DNA of 36,335 bases from Bacteroidota bacterium (GTDB taxonomy: Bacteria > Bacteroidota > Ignavibacteria > UBA10030 > UBA6906), in the NCBI GenBank assembly GCA_017860635.1, contig JAGDMK010000003.1, forward strand, positions 1 through 36,335, read 5' to 3'. Shown here in pieces: positions 8,369 to 17,123 of the stretch; positions within the stretch are counted from its first letter, which is position 1, and every line of letters begins with the position of its first letter. Below the pieces are notes generated by a model that saw nothing but the letters and a program-made list of their open reading frames with translations, did not search any database and was not told the origin of the DNA. Both the position numbers and the translations under genes were made by a program.

Positions 8369-9741
8369 TGAAGACCATTATCGAGCCGTTCAAGATCAAG
8401 TCCGTTGAACCGATCAGATTCACCACTCTCGAAGAACGGGAAGCCATCCTGGAGCTGGCATTCAACAACCTTTTCCTCGTTCCCGCCGAGGGCGTGCTGA
8501 TAGACCTGCTGACCGACAGCGGAACGTCGGCCATGAGCGCGGATCAATGGGCCGGGATGATGCGGGGGGATGAGTCGTACGCCGGCGCACGCAGCTTTTA
8601 CCGCTTCGAAGCGAAAGTGAGGGAGCTGACGGGATTCCGGTACATCATCCCCACGCACCAGGGCCGGGCCGCGGAAAAGATCCTTTTCTCCATCACGGGC
8701 GGGAAAGGAAAGTTCGTCCCCAACAACTCCCATTTCGACACCACACGTGCGAACGTCGAATTCACCGGGGCAGAGGCGATCGATCTCCCCTGCACGGAAG
8801 GAAGAGACCCCGATCTCATCGCCGATTTCAAGGGAAACATGGACTTGGAGGGTCTCGCCCGGTTCATCCGGAATACCGGCCGGTCGAACATCCCCCTCTG
8901 CATGATGACCGTCACGAACAATTCGGGCGGAGGGCAGCCTGTCTCGATGGCAAACATCAAGGCCACCAAAGAACTGTGCGCCCGCAACGGGATTCCGCTG
9001 TTTCTGGACGCCTGCAGGTTTGCGGAGAATGCATACTTCATCAAGCTGCGGGAGCCGGGGTATGAGGACCGGACTGTGGAAAGCATCGCGCAGGAGATGT
9101 TCGCGCATGCCGACGGTGCGACGATGAGCGCCAAGAAAGACGCCCTCGTCAACATGGGGGGATTTCTGGCGATGAACGACGAATCGCTGGCAACGCGCGC
9201 GCGCAACATCCTGATCGTCACGGAAGGCTTCCCGACGTACGGTGGACTGGCCGGGAGGGATCTGGAAGCGATTGCACAAGGGCTGGATGAGATTGTGGAT
9301 GAACACTACCTGCAGTACCGGATTCGATCGGTGGAGTACCTCGGCGAGAGGCTCACGCGCGAAGGCGTGCCGATCCTCCAGCCGCCGGGAGGGCATGCGA
9401 TTTACCTCAACGCCCGGAAATTCCTGCCGCAGATTCCTGTCGATCAGTATCCGGGGCAGGCCCTGTCACTCGAGTTGTTCCGTGCCGGTGGGATCCGATC
9501 GGCAGAAATCGGCAGCGTCATGTTCGGCAAATACGACCGCGACGGCAAGCTCATCCCGGCCAGAATGGAGCTGGTCCGGCTGGCAATCCCGCGCCGGGTC
9601 TACACGCAGAGCCATATCGACTACGTCATCGAGGCGGTGCTGGATGTGTACAAGCGCAGATCTGAGTTGAGAGGAGTGCGAATTATCGAGGAACCGCCGA
9701 TACTCCGTCACTTTACCGCGAAATTCGCGAAGGTTGAATAA
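8368..9741 (+). CDS. tnaA: Tryptophanase (beta-eliminating lyase; PLP-dependent; related to tyrosine phenol-lyase)
   Basis: IDLLTDSGTSAMS, MMRGDESYAG, PTHQGR, RFAENAYFIK, the MSAKKDA PLP-lysine motif, EGFPTYGGLAGRD, EIGS and LRHFTAKF. EIGS and LRHFTAK favour tryptophanase over TPL. Confidence 0.88.
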   Translation: MKTIIEPFKIKSVEPIRFTTLEEREAILELAFNNLFLVPAEGVLIDLLTDSGTSAMSADQWAGMMRGDESYAGARSFYRFEAKVRELTGFRYIIPTHQGRAAEKILFSITGGKGKFVPNNSHFDTTRANVEFTGAEAIDLPCTEGRDPDLIADFKGNMDLEGLARFIRNTGRSNIPLCMMTVTNNSGGGQPVSMANIKATKELCARNGIPLFLDACRFAENAYFIKLREPGYEDRTVESIAQEMFAHADGATMSAKKDALVNMGGFLAMNDESLATRARNILIVTEGFPTYGGLAGRDLEAIAQGLDEIVDEHYLQYRIRSVEYLGERLTREGVPILQPPGGHAIYLNARKFLPQIPVDQYPGQALSLELFRAGGIRSAEIGSVMFGKYDRDGKLIPARMELVRLAIPRRVYTQSHIDYVIEAVLDVYKRRSELRGVRIIEEPPILRHFTAKFAKVE

Positions 9742-9789
9742 CTTGCCGAAAAAGCGTATCATGAAAATTATGGATGATGGACGGATTGT

Positions 9790-10479
9790 ATGAAGCGATG
9801 CCCGACGTGCGGGACGGAAAACGATGAATTTGCGGTGGTATGCGTGTCCTGCAAGGGCTTCATTCAGTCGAAGGTCGACACGCTGGATCTGTTCCATACC
9901 ATCTGGGGCCTTTTTGAATCGCCCGCGGAAACATTCAGACGCATCGGACTGGCGCGGGTGAAGAATTACGTCATCCTGCTGACAATCGGATTCGGGATCG
10001 CCTTGGCGTACATGCTCTTCTGGAATGCGAATTTCGGAGTCGCGGCGCCGAACCTCACCACGATCATAGGGTTGGGACTCCTGGTAGGCCCGGTTCTTGG
10101 CCTCCTCGTCGTGGGAACCCTGGCTCTCCTGGTGACCCTGGTTGCGCCAAAACTGGGAGGCAGTCTGAAATTCAGAAACGGGTTCGCAGTGCTCGCCTAC
10201 GCTGCCGTTCCGGTTGTTATGACGCTGGTTGTCGTATTCCCGATTGAACTGGGGGTGTTTGGCATTTACCTCTTCGACAACAATCCGCCTCCCATTGTGC
10301 TCAACCCCGTGGCGTTCATTGTGCTGACCGGAATTGATGGCGTGGCTGCATGCTGGTCTCTGGTCCTTTCCGGGATCGGGATCAGGGTTGTTGCCGGACT
10401 CTCGCCGCTCTGGAGCGTGGCATTCGTGGTGGTGTGTGCCGCGGCGATCGGAGCGTTGTTTCTGATACCGCTGCGGTAA
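9790..10479 (+). CDS. Zinc-ribbon + Yip1-domain membrane protein
   Basis: N-terminal CPTCGTENDEFAVVCVSC, then multi-TM Yip1-like segments with FESPAETFRRI. Confidence 0.75.
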   Translation: MKRCPTCGTENDEFAVVCVSCKGFIQSKVDTLDLFHTIWGLFESPAETFRRIGLARVKNYVILLTIGFGIALAYMLFWNANFGVAAPNLTTIIGLGLLVGPVLGLLVVGTLALLVTLVAPKLGGSLKFRNGFAVLAYAAVPVVMTLVVVFPIELGVFGIYLFDNNPPPIVLNPVAFIVLTGIDGVAACWSLVLSGIGIRVVAGLSPLWSVAFVVVCAAAIGALFLIPLR

Positions 10480-10482
10480 TCG

Positions 10483-10836
10483 ATGGACCGGGAGAGCTTT
10501 GAAAGAATGGTGGAGGAGGAGTACGACCTGCTTCCGGACCTTTTTCGTTCGACCATGGAGAACATACGCATCATTGTCGAAGACGCACCCCCGGCCGGCC
10601 GGAAGATCCGGGGGATGTTGCTCGGCGAATACACAGGCATCCCGCTTCCAAAGCGGGGAGTCGATTACGGAATGTATCCTGTGGTACCGGATACGATCAC
10701 GCTGTACAGACAAAACCTGGAAGCTCTCGCAGACGCTGAACCCGATCTGCGCCGGCATGTTCGGGAAACTCTGATTCACGAGATCGGTCATTATTTCGGC
10801 ATGTCGGAAGCAGAGATCCGCCAGGCCGGCTACTGA
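10483..10836 (+). CDS. Metallopeptidase family protein (minimal zincin, DUF1025-like)
   Basis: LLGEYTGIPLPKR...ITLYRQNLE...VRETLIHEIGHYFGMSEAEI; HExxH motif. Confidence 0.87.
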   Translation: MDRESFERMVEEEYDLLPDLFRSTMENIRIIVEDAPPAGRKIRGMLLGEYTGIPLPKRGVDYGMYPVVPDTITLYRQNLEALADAEPDLRRHVRETLIHEIGHYFGMSEAEIRQAGY

Positions 10837-10876
10837 ACACCGATCGGGCACTTACATCAACAAGGGAAACGGTCCT

Positions 10877-11176
10877 ATGGCCAGAGTCCTCTTCACGATC
10901 TCCTATGGCATCAAACCTGAAGCACGTGCGGCGTACGAGACACACATAGTCAAACTCAAAAACCACCTGACGACAGTTGCAGGGAAGAACTACTCCGTCT
11001 TCGAGGTGAAGGGGAAGAAGGACCAGTTTATGGAACTCTTCATCGCGGAGAGTGTTGAAGAGTTTGATGCCCTCGAGGACAACCTGGATCCGGAGAGCGA
11101 GGCGCTGATCGCGCAGATCGAGGAGTTCACGGACGAGAACGGCATGAAGTACATCACCTACGTGGAAAAAGTCTGA
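10877..11176 (+). CDS. Small protein, possibly antibiotic-biosynthesis-monooxygenase-like (ferredoxin-like) fold
   Basis: 99 aa; MARVLFTISYGIKPEARAAYETHIVKLK ... FMELFIAESVEEFDAL pattern. Confidence 0.5.
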   Translation: MARVLFTISYGIKPEARAAYETHIVKLKNHLTTVAGKNYSVFEVKGKKDQFMELFIAESVEEFDALEDNLDPESEALIAQIEEFTDENGMKYITYVEKV

Positions 11177-11177
11177 C

Positions 11178-11663
11178 ATGGCGGTCCGCCGTTCCATTGA
11201 TCCCATCGCGCGTTTTCTTCAGGAGCATGACGCCACACTGATGCAACTGTCGGCTCTGAATCGCGCGACACGGACGCTCGCGGACCAGGGCTACTCAGAC
11301 GACGCAATGGGAAGGGTGCGGACTGCGGTCCAGTTTCTTGCCGAGGAGGTCGGTGATCACAACACGCGCGAAGAGGAAGCGTTGTTTCCGGTCCTCGAAC
11401 GGTACGTCGAAGGTCCGACACACGTCATGAGGGAGGAACACAAGGAATTGAAGAGGGAACTGCGGAAACTCCAGACAGCAGCGCGTGCTGTCCGCTCCTC
11501 CCGCGTCTCGACCACGACACTTCGGACGCTTCGCGCCAGGGCACAGACAGTGATCCAGCGGTTTGTCAATCACATTCACAAAGAGAACCACATTCTTTTT
11601 CCTCTTGTCCAGAAATTCCTGACGCGTGATGCGCTGCGGGAGATTGCGCGCCGGATGGTCTGA
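11178..11663 (+). CDS. Hemerythrin domain-containing protein
   Basis: H...E and H...HxxxE-type spacing (LQEHDATL, DHNTREEEALFPVL, MREEHKEL, HIHKENHILFPL). Confidence 0.85.
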   Translation: MAVRRSIDPIARFLQEHDATLMQLSALNRATRTLADQGYSDDAMGRVRTAVQFLAEEVGDHNTREEEALFPVLERYVEGPTHVMREEHKELKRELRKLQTAARAVRSSRVSTTTLRTLRARAQTVIQRFVNHIHKENHILFPLVQKFLTRDALREIARRMV

Positions 11664-11725
11664 AACCGCCGCACCATGCCGATCCACCGCATCACGGTCC
11701 CCACACAGGCAAACCAGGAAACTCC

Positions 11726-12865
11726 ATGATCCGCAATATCGACTCTGGGCAGCTCGTTCACCTGCTTGAGGCCGTGTTCGGCTTCCGCGAGGACGAACGC
11801 GCGCTGACGATCTTCGTCGACCTGCCGGGTGGAACGGTGCAGGACACGTCTGCATGGATGGACCGTCGGCGGATTGCGACTGAGTGGTATCTGATGCTCC
11901 ACGATCAATGGGACAGGATCCCGTTCACCGCGCTCGCGTTCTGCGCATATCCCAATGTCGGCACAAACAACGGGGACCTGCCGGACACGGCACTGCTCGT
12001 GGAGCGCGTAGAGCGCAGCGGGATGACGGTCTCCACTCTCGAGAAGCCTCTTGCAGCCATCCTCGGCGATTCCACCGTGATCCTTGCACCCACTGAACTC
12101 TCTGCCACCGCACCCCTGAAAGTGCTGGCGAAGCAATACGGATTCCGCGGAGCAACAATGCCCGGATTCTCCCGTGCAATGATACCCGCCCTGGGACTGG
12201 ACTATCAGGAGGTGAACCGGCGCGTGGTCGAGTTTCAGGAACGCATGACCCGCGCGTCAGGAGCTGATGTCCTTCTGGAATCAGAAGGAAAATCGTATGC
12301 GCTGCATCTGGATCTCCGATTCCGAACCGCACATGCCAGCGGAGGAGTGATCAGGGAGCCGGGGAGTGTTGCCAACCTCCCGTCAGGTGAGGCGTATATC
12401 GTGCCCTATGAAGGCGAAAGAGCAGGTGAACCAAGTCGGACGAAAGGGATCCTGCCTGTGCAGTTTGGGGATGAAGTGGTCCTGTTCCGCATAGAAGGGA
12501 ATAGGGCCGTGGGCGTGCAAAGCACCGGAAAGGCCTCGGACCGCCAGCAACGACTTCTCGCCTCGGAGCCGGCATACGGGAACATTGCCGAGCTGGGGAT
12601 CGGCGTTCTGGGAGAATGGGGCGTCACCGCCGTCGGGAGCACGCTCCTGGATGAGAAACTCGGAGTCCATGTCGCCTTCGGCAGGAGTGAGCATTTCGGC
12701 GGAAGGGTCGGTCCGTCGGACTTCTCATCACCCGGCAGCGTGATTCACATCGATTGGGTCTTTGTGCCGAGCGTGCAACCGGATGTTGCCGTGAAGAGCG
12801 TCCTCTTCACATATGATCAGATGGCAGAGGAGCAGATACTGAAGGACGGAAGATTCGTGGTTTGA
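11726..12865 (+). CDS. M29-like aminopeptidase / NicX-fold metalloenzyme
   Basis: NLPSGEAYIVPYEG, NIAELGIG, LLDEKLGVHVAFGRSEHFGG and VIHIDWVF match the spacing of M29-type metal-ligand motifs. Confidence 0.7.
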   Translation: MIRNIDSGQLVHLLEAVFGFREDERALTIFVDLPGGTVQDTSAWMDRRRIATEWYLMLHDQWDRIPFTALAFCAYPNVGTNNGDLPDTALLVERVERSGMTVSTLEKPLAAILGDSTVILAPTELSATAPLKVLAKQYGFRGATMPGFSRAMIPALGLDYQEVNRRVVEFQERMTRASGADVLLESEGKSYALHLDLRFRTAHASGGVIREPGSVANLPSGEAYIVPYEGERAGEPSRTKGILPVQFGDEVVLFRIEGNRAVGVQSTGKASDRQQRLLASEPAYGNIAELGIGVLGEWGVTAVGSTLLDEKLGVHVAFGRSEHFGGRVGPSDFSSPGSVIHIDWVFVPSVQPDVAVKSVLFTYDQMAEEQILKDGRFVV

Positions 12866-13248
12866 AGTTGACGGAGCATTTGAGTTCAATAGGGATTGAT
12901 ATCTATTTGAAACTGAAGAAGTTACATCGTATCAGCAAAACAATAATAGAGCTCGTTTGGGACGATGGGCACGTCGGGCCTGTCGATCTTGTCCTCCTGC
13001 GTGACGCTTGCCCCTGTGCGGGGTGCCAGGGCGAGACCGTACTGCTGAAGCACTATGAACCAGCCAAGGACACCTCCGAGGCTCCCCGGAAGTACGAGCT
13101 GGTCGCCGCAGAGTCAGTGGGGAGTTATGCGCTGAAGTGTATTTGGGGCGACGGACACGACCAGGGGCTCTACACATGGGAGCACCTCCGCTCTCTCTGC
13201 GGGTGCCCGATCTGCCAGGAGGGGAGGGAATCGAACCGGCTTGCCTGA
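12862..13248 (+). CDS. DUF971 domain protein
   Basis: ELVWDDGHVGPVDLVLLRDACPCAGCQGE...YALKCIWGDGHDQGLYTWEHLRSLC. The start codon is uncertain (TTG, or a later in-frame codon). Confidence 0.85.
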   Translation: MKLTEHLSSIGIDIYLKLKKLHRISKTIIELVWDDGHVGPVDLVLLRDACPCAGCQGETVLLKHYEPAKDTSEAPRKYELVAAESVGSYALKCIWGDGHDQGLYTWEHLRSLCGCPICQEGRESNRLA

Positions 13249-13756
13249 TCTTCCCGATGATGCATCGTTCGTGGATCTTATCCCGTACGGAGTCTGGGGG
13301 TGTGCCGTCAGGACGCCGGCTGGTCGCGTTGCGATCATCGTTACGTGGGTTACCCAGCTTTCGTTCGAGCCGGCATTGCTTGGAGTCTCGTTGGAAAGCC
13401 ATGGTACGTTCCTGAAGGAAGTTCTCCGTTCAGGAGAGTTTACGATGAGTGCACTTCCCCGGAGGCAGGGGAAGACGATCGCCAGGAGAATCCTCAAGCA
13501 GGGCCTGGCTCTGGAGGGGAGCGCGAATGACACACTGTTCAGGCGCGAACCCGAATGGCAGGAAGCTATCGACGGCGCGGCCGCAGCAGTGCAGTGCCGG
13601 GTTGTGCGTCACTCTCCTGCGGGAGACCACACGTTCGTTGAGGCGGTTGTCACCCGGGAGCACCGCTGGTTGAGTGGCGACGTGCTCCGTCTATCGGACA
13701 CCGGCTGGAAATACCGCCCTGCACGATCCAATCAACAGCGTACAGAGAAAGACTGA
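13241..13756 (+). CDS. Flavin reductase (FMN-binding) domain protein
   Basis: VWGCAVRTPAGRVAIIVTWVTQLSFEPALLGVSLESHGTFLKEVLRSGEFTMSALPR is typical of a flavin-reductase-like split barrel. Confidence 0.75.
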   Translation: MPDLPDDASFVDLIPYGVWGCAVRTPAGRVAIIVTWVTQLSFEPALLGVSLESHGTFLKEVLRSGEFTMSALPRRQGKTIARRILKQGLALEGSANDTLFRREPEWQEAIDGAAAAVQCRVVRHSPAGDHTFVEAVVTREHRWLSGDVLRLSDTGWKYRPARSNQQRTEKD

Positions 13757-13763
13757 GAACGCG

Positions 13764-13955
13764 ATGGCAGCAATAGACATGTTTGAGGACTATCTGCGGG
13801 CTCTTCCTTCTGAGCAGAGCGACAGGCGCCGGAAGATGATTACTCAGTGCCGATCCGAACTCCTCGCGGCGCGGAGCGAGGAAGCGCGCGTTCGTCTGGT
13901 TCAGGAGTTCACGAGAGCCATGGCCGCTCCCAATTCCGCACACAGGCGGACCTGA
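13764..13955 (+). CDS. Small hypothetical protein (63 aa)
   Basis: Starts MAAIDMFEDYL shortly after the flavin reductase stop; same strand and spacing as the cluster. Confidence 0.45.
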   Translation: MAAIDMFEDYLRALPSEQSDRRRKMITQCRSELLAARSEEARVRLVQEFTRAMAAPNSAHRRT

Positions 13956-13970
13956 GAAATTCCCTGAACT

Positions 13971-15803
13971 TCAGTTACGCTTCTGCATGACGGCCTTGAA
14001 GGTTTGCGTGGCTCCATCACGTGAAACCTCAACCGCGATTTCGTCACCTGCCTTTAACTCACCCAGCACACCCATGTAGTCATACACGTTGAGAATTTTC
14101 TTCCCGGCCATCGAGAGAATGACATCTCCCGCTTTCAGGCCGGCCTTCTCTGCGGGTCCATTTGGCCGGACCCCGCTGATTTTCATGCCCGTGGAGCTCT
14201 CTCCAACATCAGGAACGATCCCGAGCGTCACGGAGAATCCCCGTGTGTCGCCTCCCTGCCCCCCGCGGCCACTGGCTGCCACCTGAACCCGGACGAAGGC
14301 GGGCCGTGTCTTCATTGTATCCAGGTCGCTTACAATGGCTTCAACATAACGCGTTATCTTCTTTTGATCTTCATAGTTCAGCTTGTCCCAATCATCCGAT
14401 GGTTTGTGGTAATCATCGTGGGTTCCTGTGAAGAAGAACAGGACCGGGATGCCGCCTCCGTAGAACACAGCATGGTCGCTGGGCCCGAAGCCGTCCGGGT
14501 TCATCGTCAGTGCGAATGTCGAATCAGCATTGTGCCGTTCCAGGAGGATGGGCCATTCAGGAGAAGTGCCTGTACCCCCGACCGTCAGTTTGCGGTCCTG
14601 GAGACGCCCCACCATGTCCAGGTTCAGCATGGCGACTGTCTGCGGGAGGGGAAACGAAGGCGCGGCTACGTAATGGCCTGATCCAAGCGTGCCGAGCTCC
14701 TCGGCAGAGAAAAACGCGAACACGTACGTCCGGTGGAGGCTGGCTCTGCGCGCAGCCATCGCTTGGGCGAGCTCCAGCAGAGAGGCCGTTCCGGACGCAT
14801 TATCGTCTGCACCATTGTGGATAGCTTGCGTATCCGGCGTCATCGAACCCGATCCCGGACCTCCCATCCCGAGATGATCCATGTGTGCTCCCAGCACGAC
14901 AACCTCGTTCCGTCGTACGGGGTCGTTACCTTCCAGGTACCCGACGATGTTGGCCGTTTCGCTCATCACACGCGTGACCTCGACATCCATTCGCGCCCGG
15001 GAATCCTTGAGTGCGAACGAATTCGGTTTGCCTGTGGCGCGCATGGAATCCTGGAGGGATTTCAACCTCCACCCGGATGCTCGAAAGAGGGGTTCTAGGA
15101 GGTCTCGCTTCATCGACAGGGCAATAATTCCCGACGAGCCGGCTCCCTGATCGAGCGCCAGCCTGTACAGGTTGTCATCGGTTTCGTCGACGGGACCGTT
15201 GATCATGATCATCGCCGCGGCGCCCTTCTCGCGGGCAACGCGGGCCTTGTTTCGCAGGCCGGTGAACCGCTGGTACTCGCTCCGCGGGGAACTCCCGTCC
15301 GGGCCGTAGCGGAGCATGATGACAATCTTTCCTTTGACATCCAGCCCGGCATAATCATCATACTGCTTCTCCGGCGCACTCACGCCGTATCCGGCAAAGA
15401 CCAGGTCCCCCTCTGCGCTTCCGGTCGACGAGAAACCGAACGGGCGGAAGTCGACGTCTACGGTGAGCGTCTTTCTATCTTTGGGAAGGCCGGGCCCTTC
15501 CAGCGTCATGATGTTCTTCTCTCCGAGCTTCACAGCGGACACAAATTCAAAGGGCTGGAAGTATCCGCCGTTCACACCACCGGGCTTGAGCCCCCAGAGT
15601 TTCAGGTTCTTCTCGATGTACGCCGCTGCCTGCGCATTACCGCTGGTCCCTGAGCCACGCCCCGCCAGCTCATCAGAGGCGAGGTACCGCACGTGCCCCC
15701 GGAGTTCCTCGGCAGTGATTTCAGGTGTCTGCTGTTGTGATTGCAGTGATGCCGTAAATCCTGCCAGCATCAGAAAAGACAATCCTACCCGTACCATCGT
15801 CAT
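13971..15803 (-). CDS. Secreted M28 family metallopeptidase with PA-like insert and C-terminal PDZ domain
   Basis: Signal-like N-terminus; VVVLGAHMDHLG, HNGADDNASGTASLLELA, FAFFSAEELGTLGS and GFGPSDHAVFY; C-terminal GVRPNGPAEKAGLKAGDVILSMAGKKI (PDZ). Confidence 0.92.
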   Translation of the reverse strand: MTMVRVGLSFLMLAGFTASLQSQQQTPEITAEELRGHVRYLASDELAGRGSGTSGNAQAAAYIEKNLKLWGLKPGGVNGGYFQPFEFVSAVKLGEKNIMTLEGPGLPKDRKTLTVDVDFRPFGFSSTGSAEGDLVFAGYGVSAPEKQYDDYAGLDVKGKIVIMLRYGPDGSSPRSEYQRFTGLRNKARVAREKGAAAMIMINGPVDETDDNLYRLALDQGAGSSGIIALSMKRDLLEPLFRASGWRLKSLQDSMRATGKPNSFALKDSRARMDVEVTRVMSETANIVGYLEGNDPVRRNEVVVLGAHMDHLGMGGPGSGSMTPDTQAIHNGADDNASGTASLLELAQAMAARRASLHRTYVFAFFSAEELGTLGSGHYVAAPSFPLPQTVAMLNLDMVGRLQDRKLTVGGTGTSPEWPILLERHNADSTFALTMNPDGFGPSDHAVFYGGGIPVLFFFTGTHDDYHKPSDDWDKLNYEDQKKITRYVEAIVSDLDTMKTRPAFVRVQVAASGRGGQGGDTRGFSVTLGIVPDVGESSTGMKISGVRPNGPAEKAGLKAGDVILSMAGKKILNVYDYMGVLGELKAGDEIAVEVSRDGATQTFKAVMQKRN

Positions 15804-15841
15804 CTTCCTGTTGTGAATGCCTGTGAACCGACTCTCGAGAC

Positions 15842-16993
15842 CTACTCCACCCAATCCGCAATGAAGAGATTTGTCTCTCCCTTCACCTTAGCGTTTCTGT
15901 TCGATGCAAAGATGAGCCGCTTGCCGTCGTGTGTGAACATTGGGAACCCATCAAACGTCTGATTGAAGGTGATGCGGGTAAGTCCCGTTCCGTCAATAGA
16001 TATCATGTACAGATCAAAGTTTCTTCCACCTGGATCGGAGAGGTTCGATGCGAAGATAATCCGTTTGTTATCCGGATGGAAGAACGGAGCAAAGTTGGCG
16101 GCACCGTTGTCTGTAATCTGTCTCTTTCCGGTGCCATCGGCATTCATCACGAAGAGTTCCATCCGGGAGGGGCGCACGAGGTTCTGGCGGAGGAGGCTCT
16201 TGTACGCTGCGGCTGAAGCACTGTCCGTGTGATGCCATGCCCGGTAGACAATCAGCCTGCCGTCCCATGAGTAGAAGGCCCCGCCGTCGTATCCTGTCTC
16301 GTTTGTCAGTTGCCGGATGTTCGTGCCGTCGATATTCATGGTGTACAGGTCCAGATCGCCGGAGCGCAAAGAGGTGAACACGATGCTCTCTCCGGTCGGG
16401 GAGACTGTCGCCTCGGCATCATAACCCGGTGCCGGAGCGAGGGCCTTCAGATGCCTCCCGCGATCGCTTGCAGTGTAAATGTCGTAATCCGGATAGATCG
16501 CCCAAACGTATCCCTGTGAATAATCCGGCGGAGCAGGGCACTCAGGTGCTCCAGCATGAGTCGAGGAAAAGAGGATAGCGCTGTCGCCGGGGAGGAAATA
16601 CCCGCACGTCGTCCGGCCTCTGCCCGTGCTGACCAGCGTTGCTGAATCTGTCTTCAGGTCGAGTATGTACTCCTGATCACAATGGAAAGGGGGGCGTGTG
16701 GACTGCAGGATCACCCTTTGCTCGTCAAACGAGAAGTACCCTTCCGCGTTCTCCCCTCCAAACGTGAGCTGACGCAGATTGCGGATGTGTGTTTCACCCG
16801 TCACCAGAAGGCTTTCCGGGGCAGAGGGCTGCGCGAGTGCGATTGCCGGGGCAAAGCTGAGCGCCAGCCCGAATGCAAGACAACCAAGAAATCGGAGAAG
16901 CGGGACGGGAACTGAGGGTGGGTTGCTCCGGCGTATCCCGGCCGGGTGAAGTGCGATACTGTTCAGCGTGGTTGAACCTGTCCGGAGGCGCAT
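15842..16993 (-). CDS. TolB-like/PD40 beta-propeller protein
   Basis: Repeats such as DLYTMNIDGTNIRQLTNETGYDGGAFYSWDGRLIVY and DLYMISIDGTGLTRITFNQTFDGFPMFTHDGKRLIFASNRN. Confidence 0.88.
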   Translation of the reverse strand: MRLRTGSTTLNSIALHPAGIRRSNPPSVPVPLLRFLGCLAFGLALSFAPAIALAQPSAPESLLVTGETHIRNLRQLTFGGENAEGYFSFDEQRVILQSTRPPFHCDQEYILDLKTDSATLVSTGRGRTTCGYFLPGDSAILFSSTHAGAPECPAPPDYSQGYVWAIYPDYDIYTASDRGRHLKALAPAPGYDAEATVSPTGESIVFTSLRSGDLDLYTMNIDGTNIRQLTNETGYDGGAFYSWDGRLIVYRAWHHTDSASAAAYKSLLRQNLVRPSRMELFVMNADGTGKRQITDNGAANFAPFFHPDNKRIIFASNLSDPGGRNFDLYMISIDGTGLTRITFNQTFDGFPMFTHDGKRLIFASNRNAKVKGETNLFIADWVE

Positions 16994-16998
16994 AGGAG

Positions 16999-17027
16999 TC
17001 GATAATCGTTGCGTGATCAGGAGTCAA
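16999..17027 (-). promoter_or_regulatory. Putative promoter TTGACT-N17-TATCGA for the TolB-like/M28 unit
   Basis: -10 ends 5 nt before the ATG at 16993. Confidence 0.5.
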
Positions 17028-17087
17028 TGAACGTTGTGAATGAAATGTGTGTCAATATACGTTCAATGAAAGTGAGTTGCAAGGTTC

Positions 17088-17116
17088 TTGACATTCGGAC
17101 GCTGGGTGGATATATT
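17088..17116 (+). promoter_or_regulatory. Putative promoter TTGACA-N17-TATATT for the SDR gene
   Basis: TTGACA 17088-17093, 17 nt spacer, TATATT 17111-17116; 7 nt before the ATG at 17124. Confidence 0.7.
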
Positions 17117-17123
17117 CTATTCT

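Noticed and set aside
8341-9396. 351-aa minus-strand ORF over tnaA
   Set aside because: Antisense shadow of a well-conserved gene; no recognisable domain.
9466-10851. 461-aa minus-strand ORF over tnaA, the Yip1 gene and the zincin gene
   Set aside because: It spans three convincing plus-strand genes and their junctions; composition is low-complexity and His/Arg/Gln-rich, typical of an antisense artefact.
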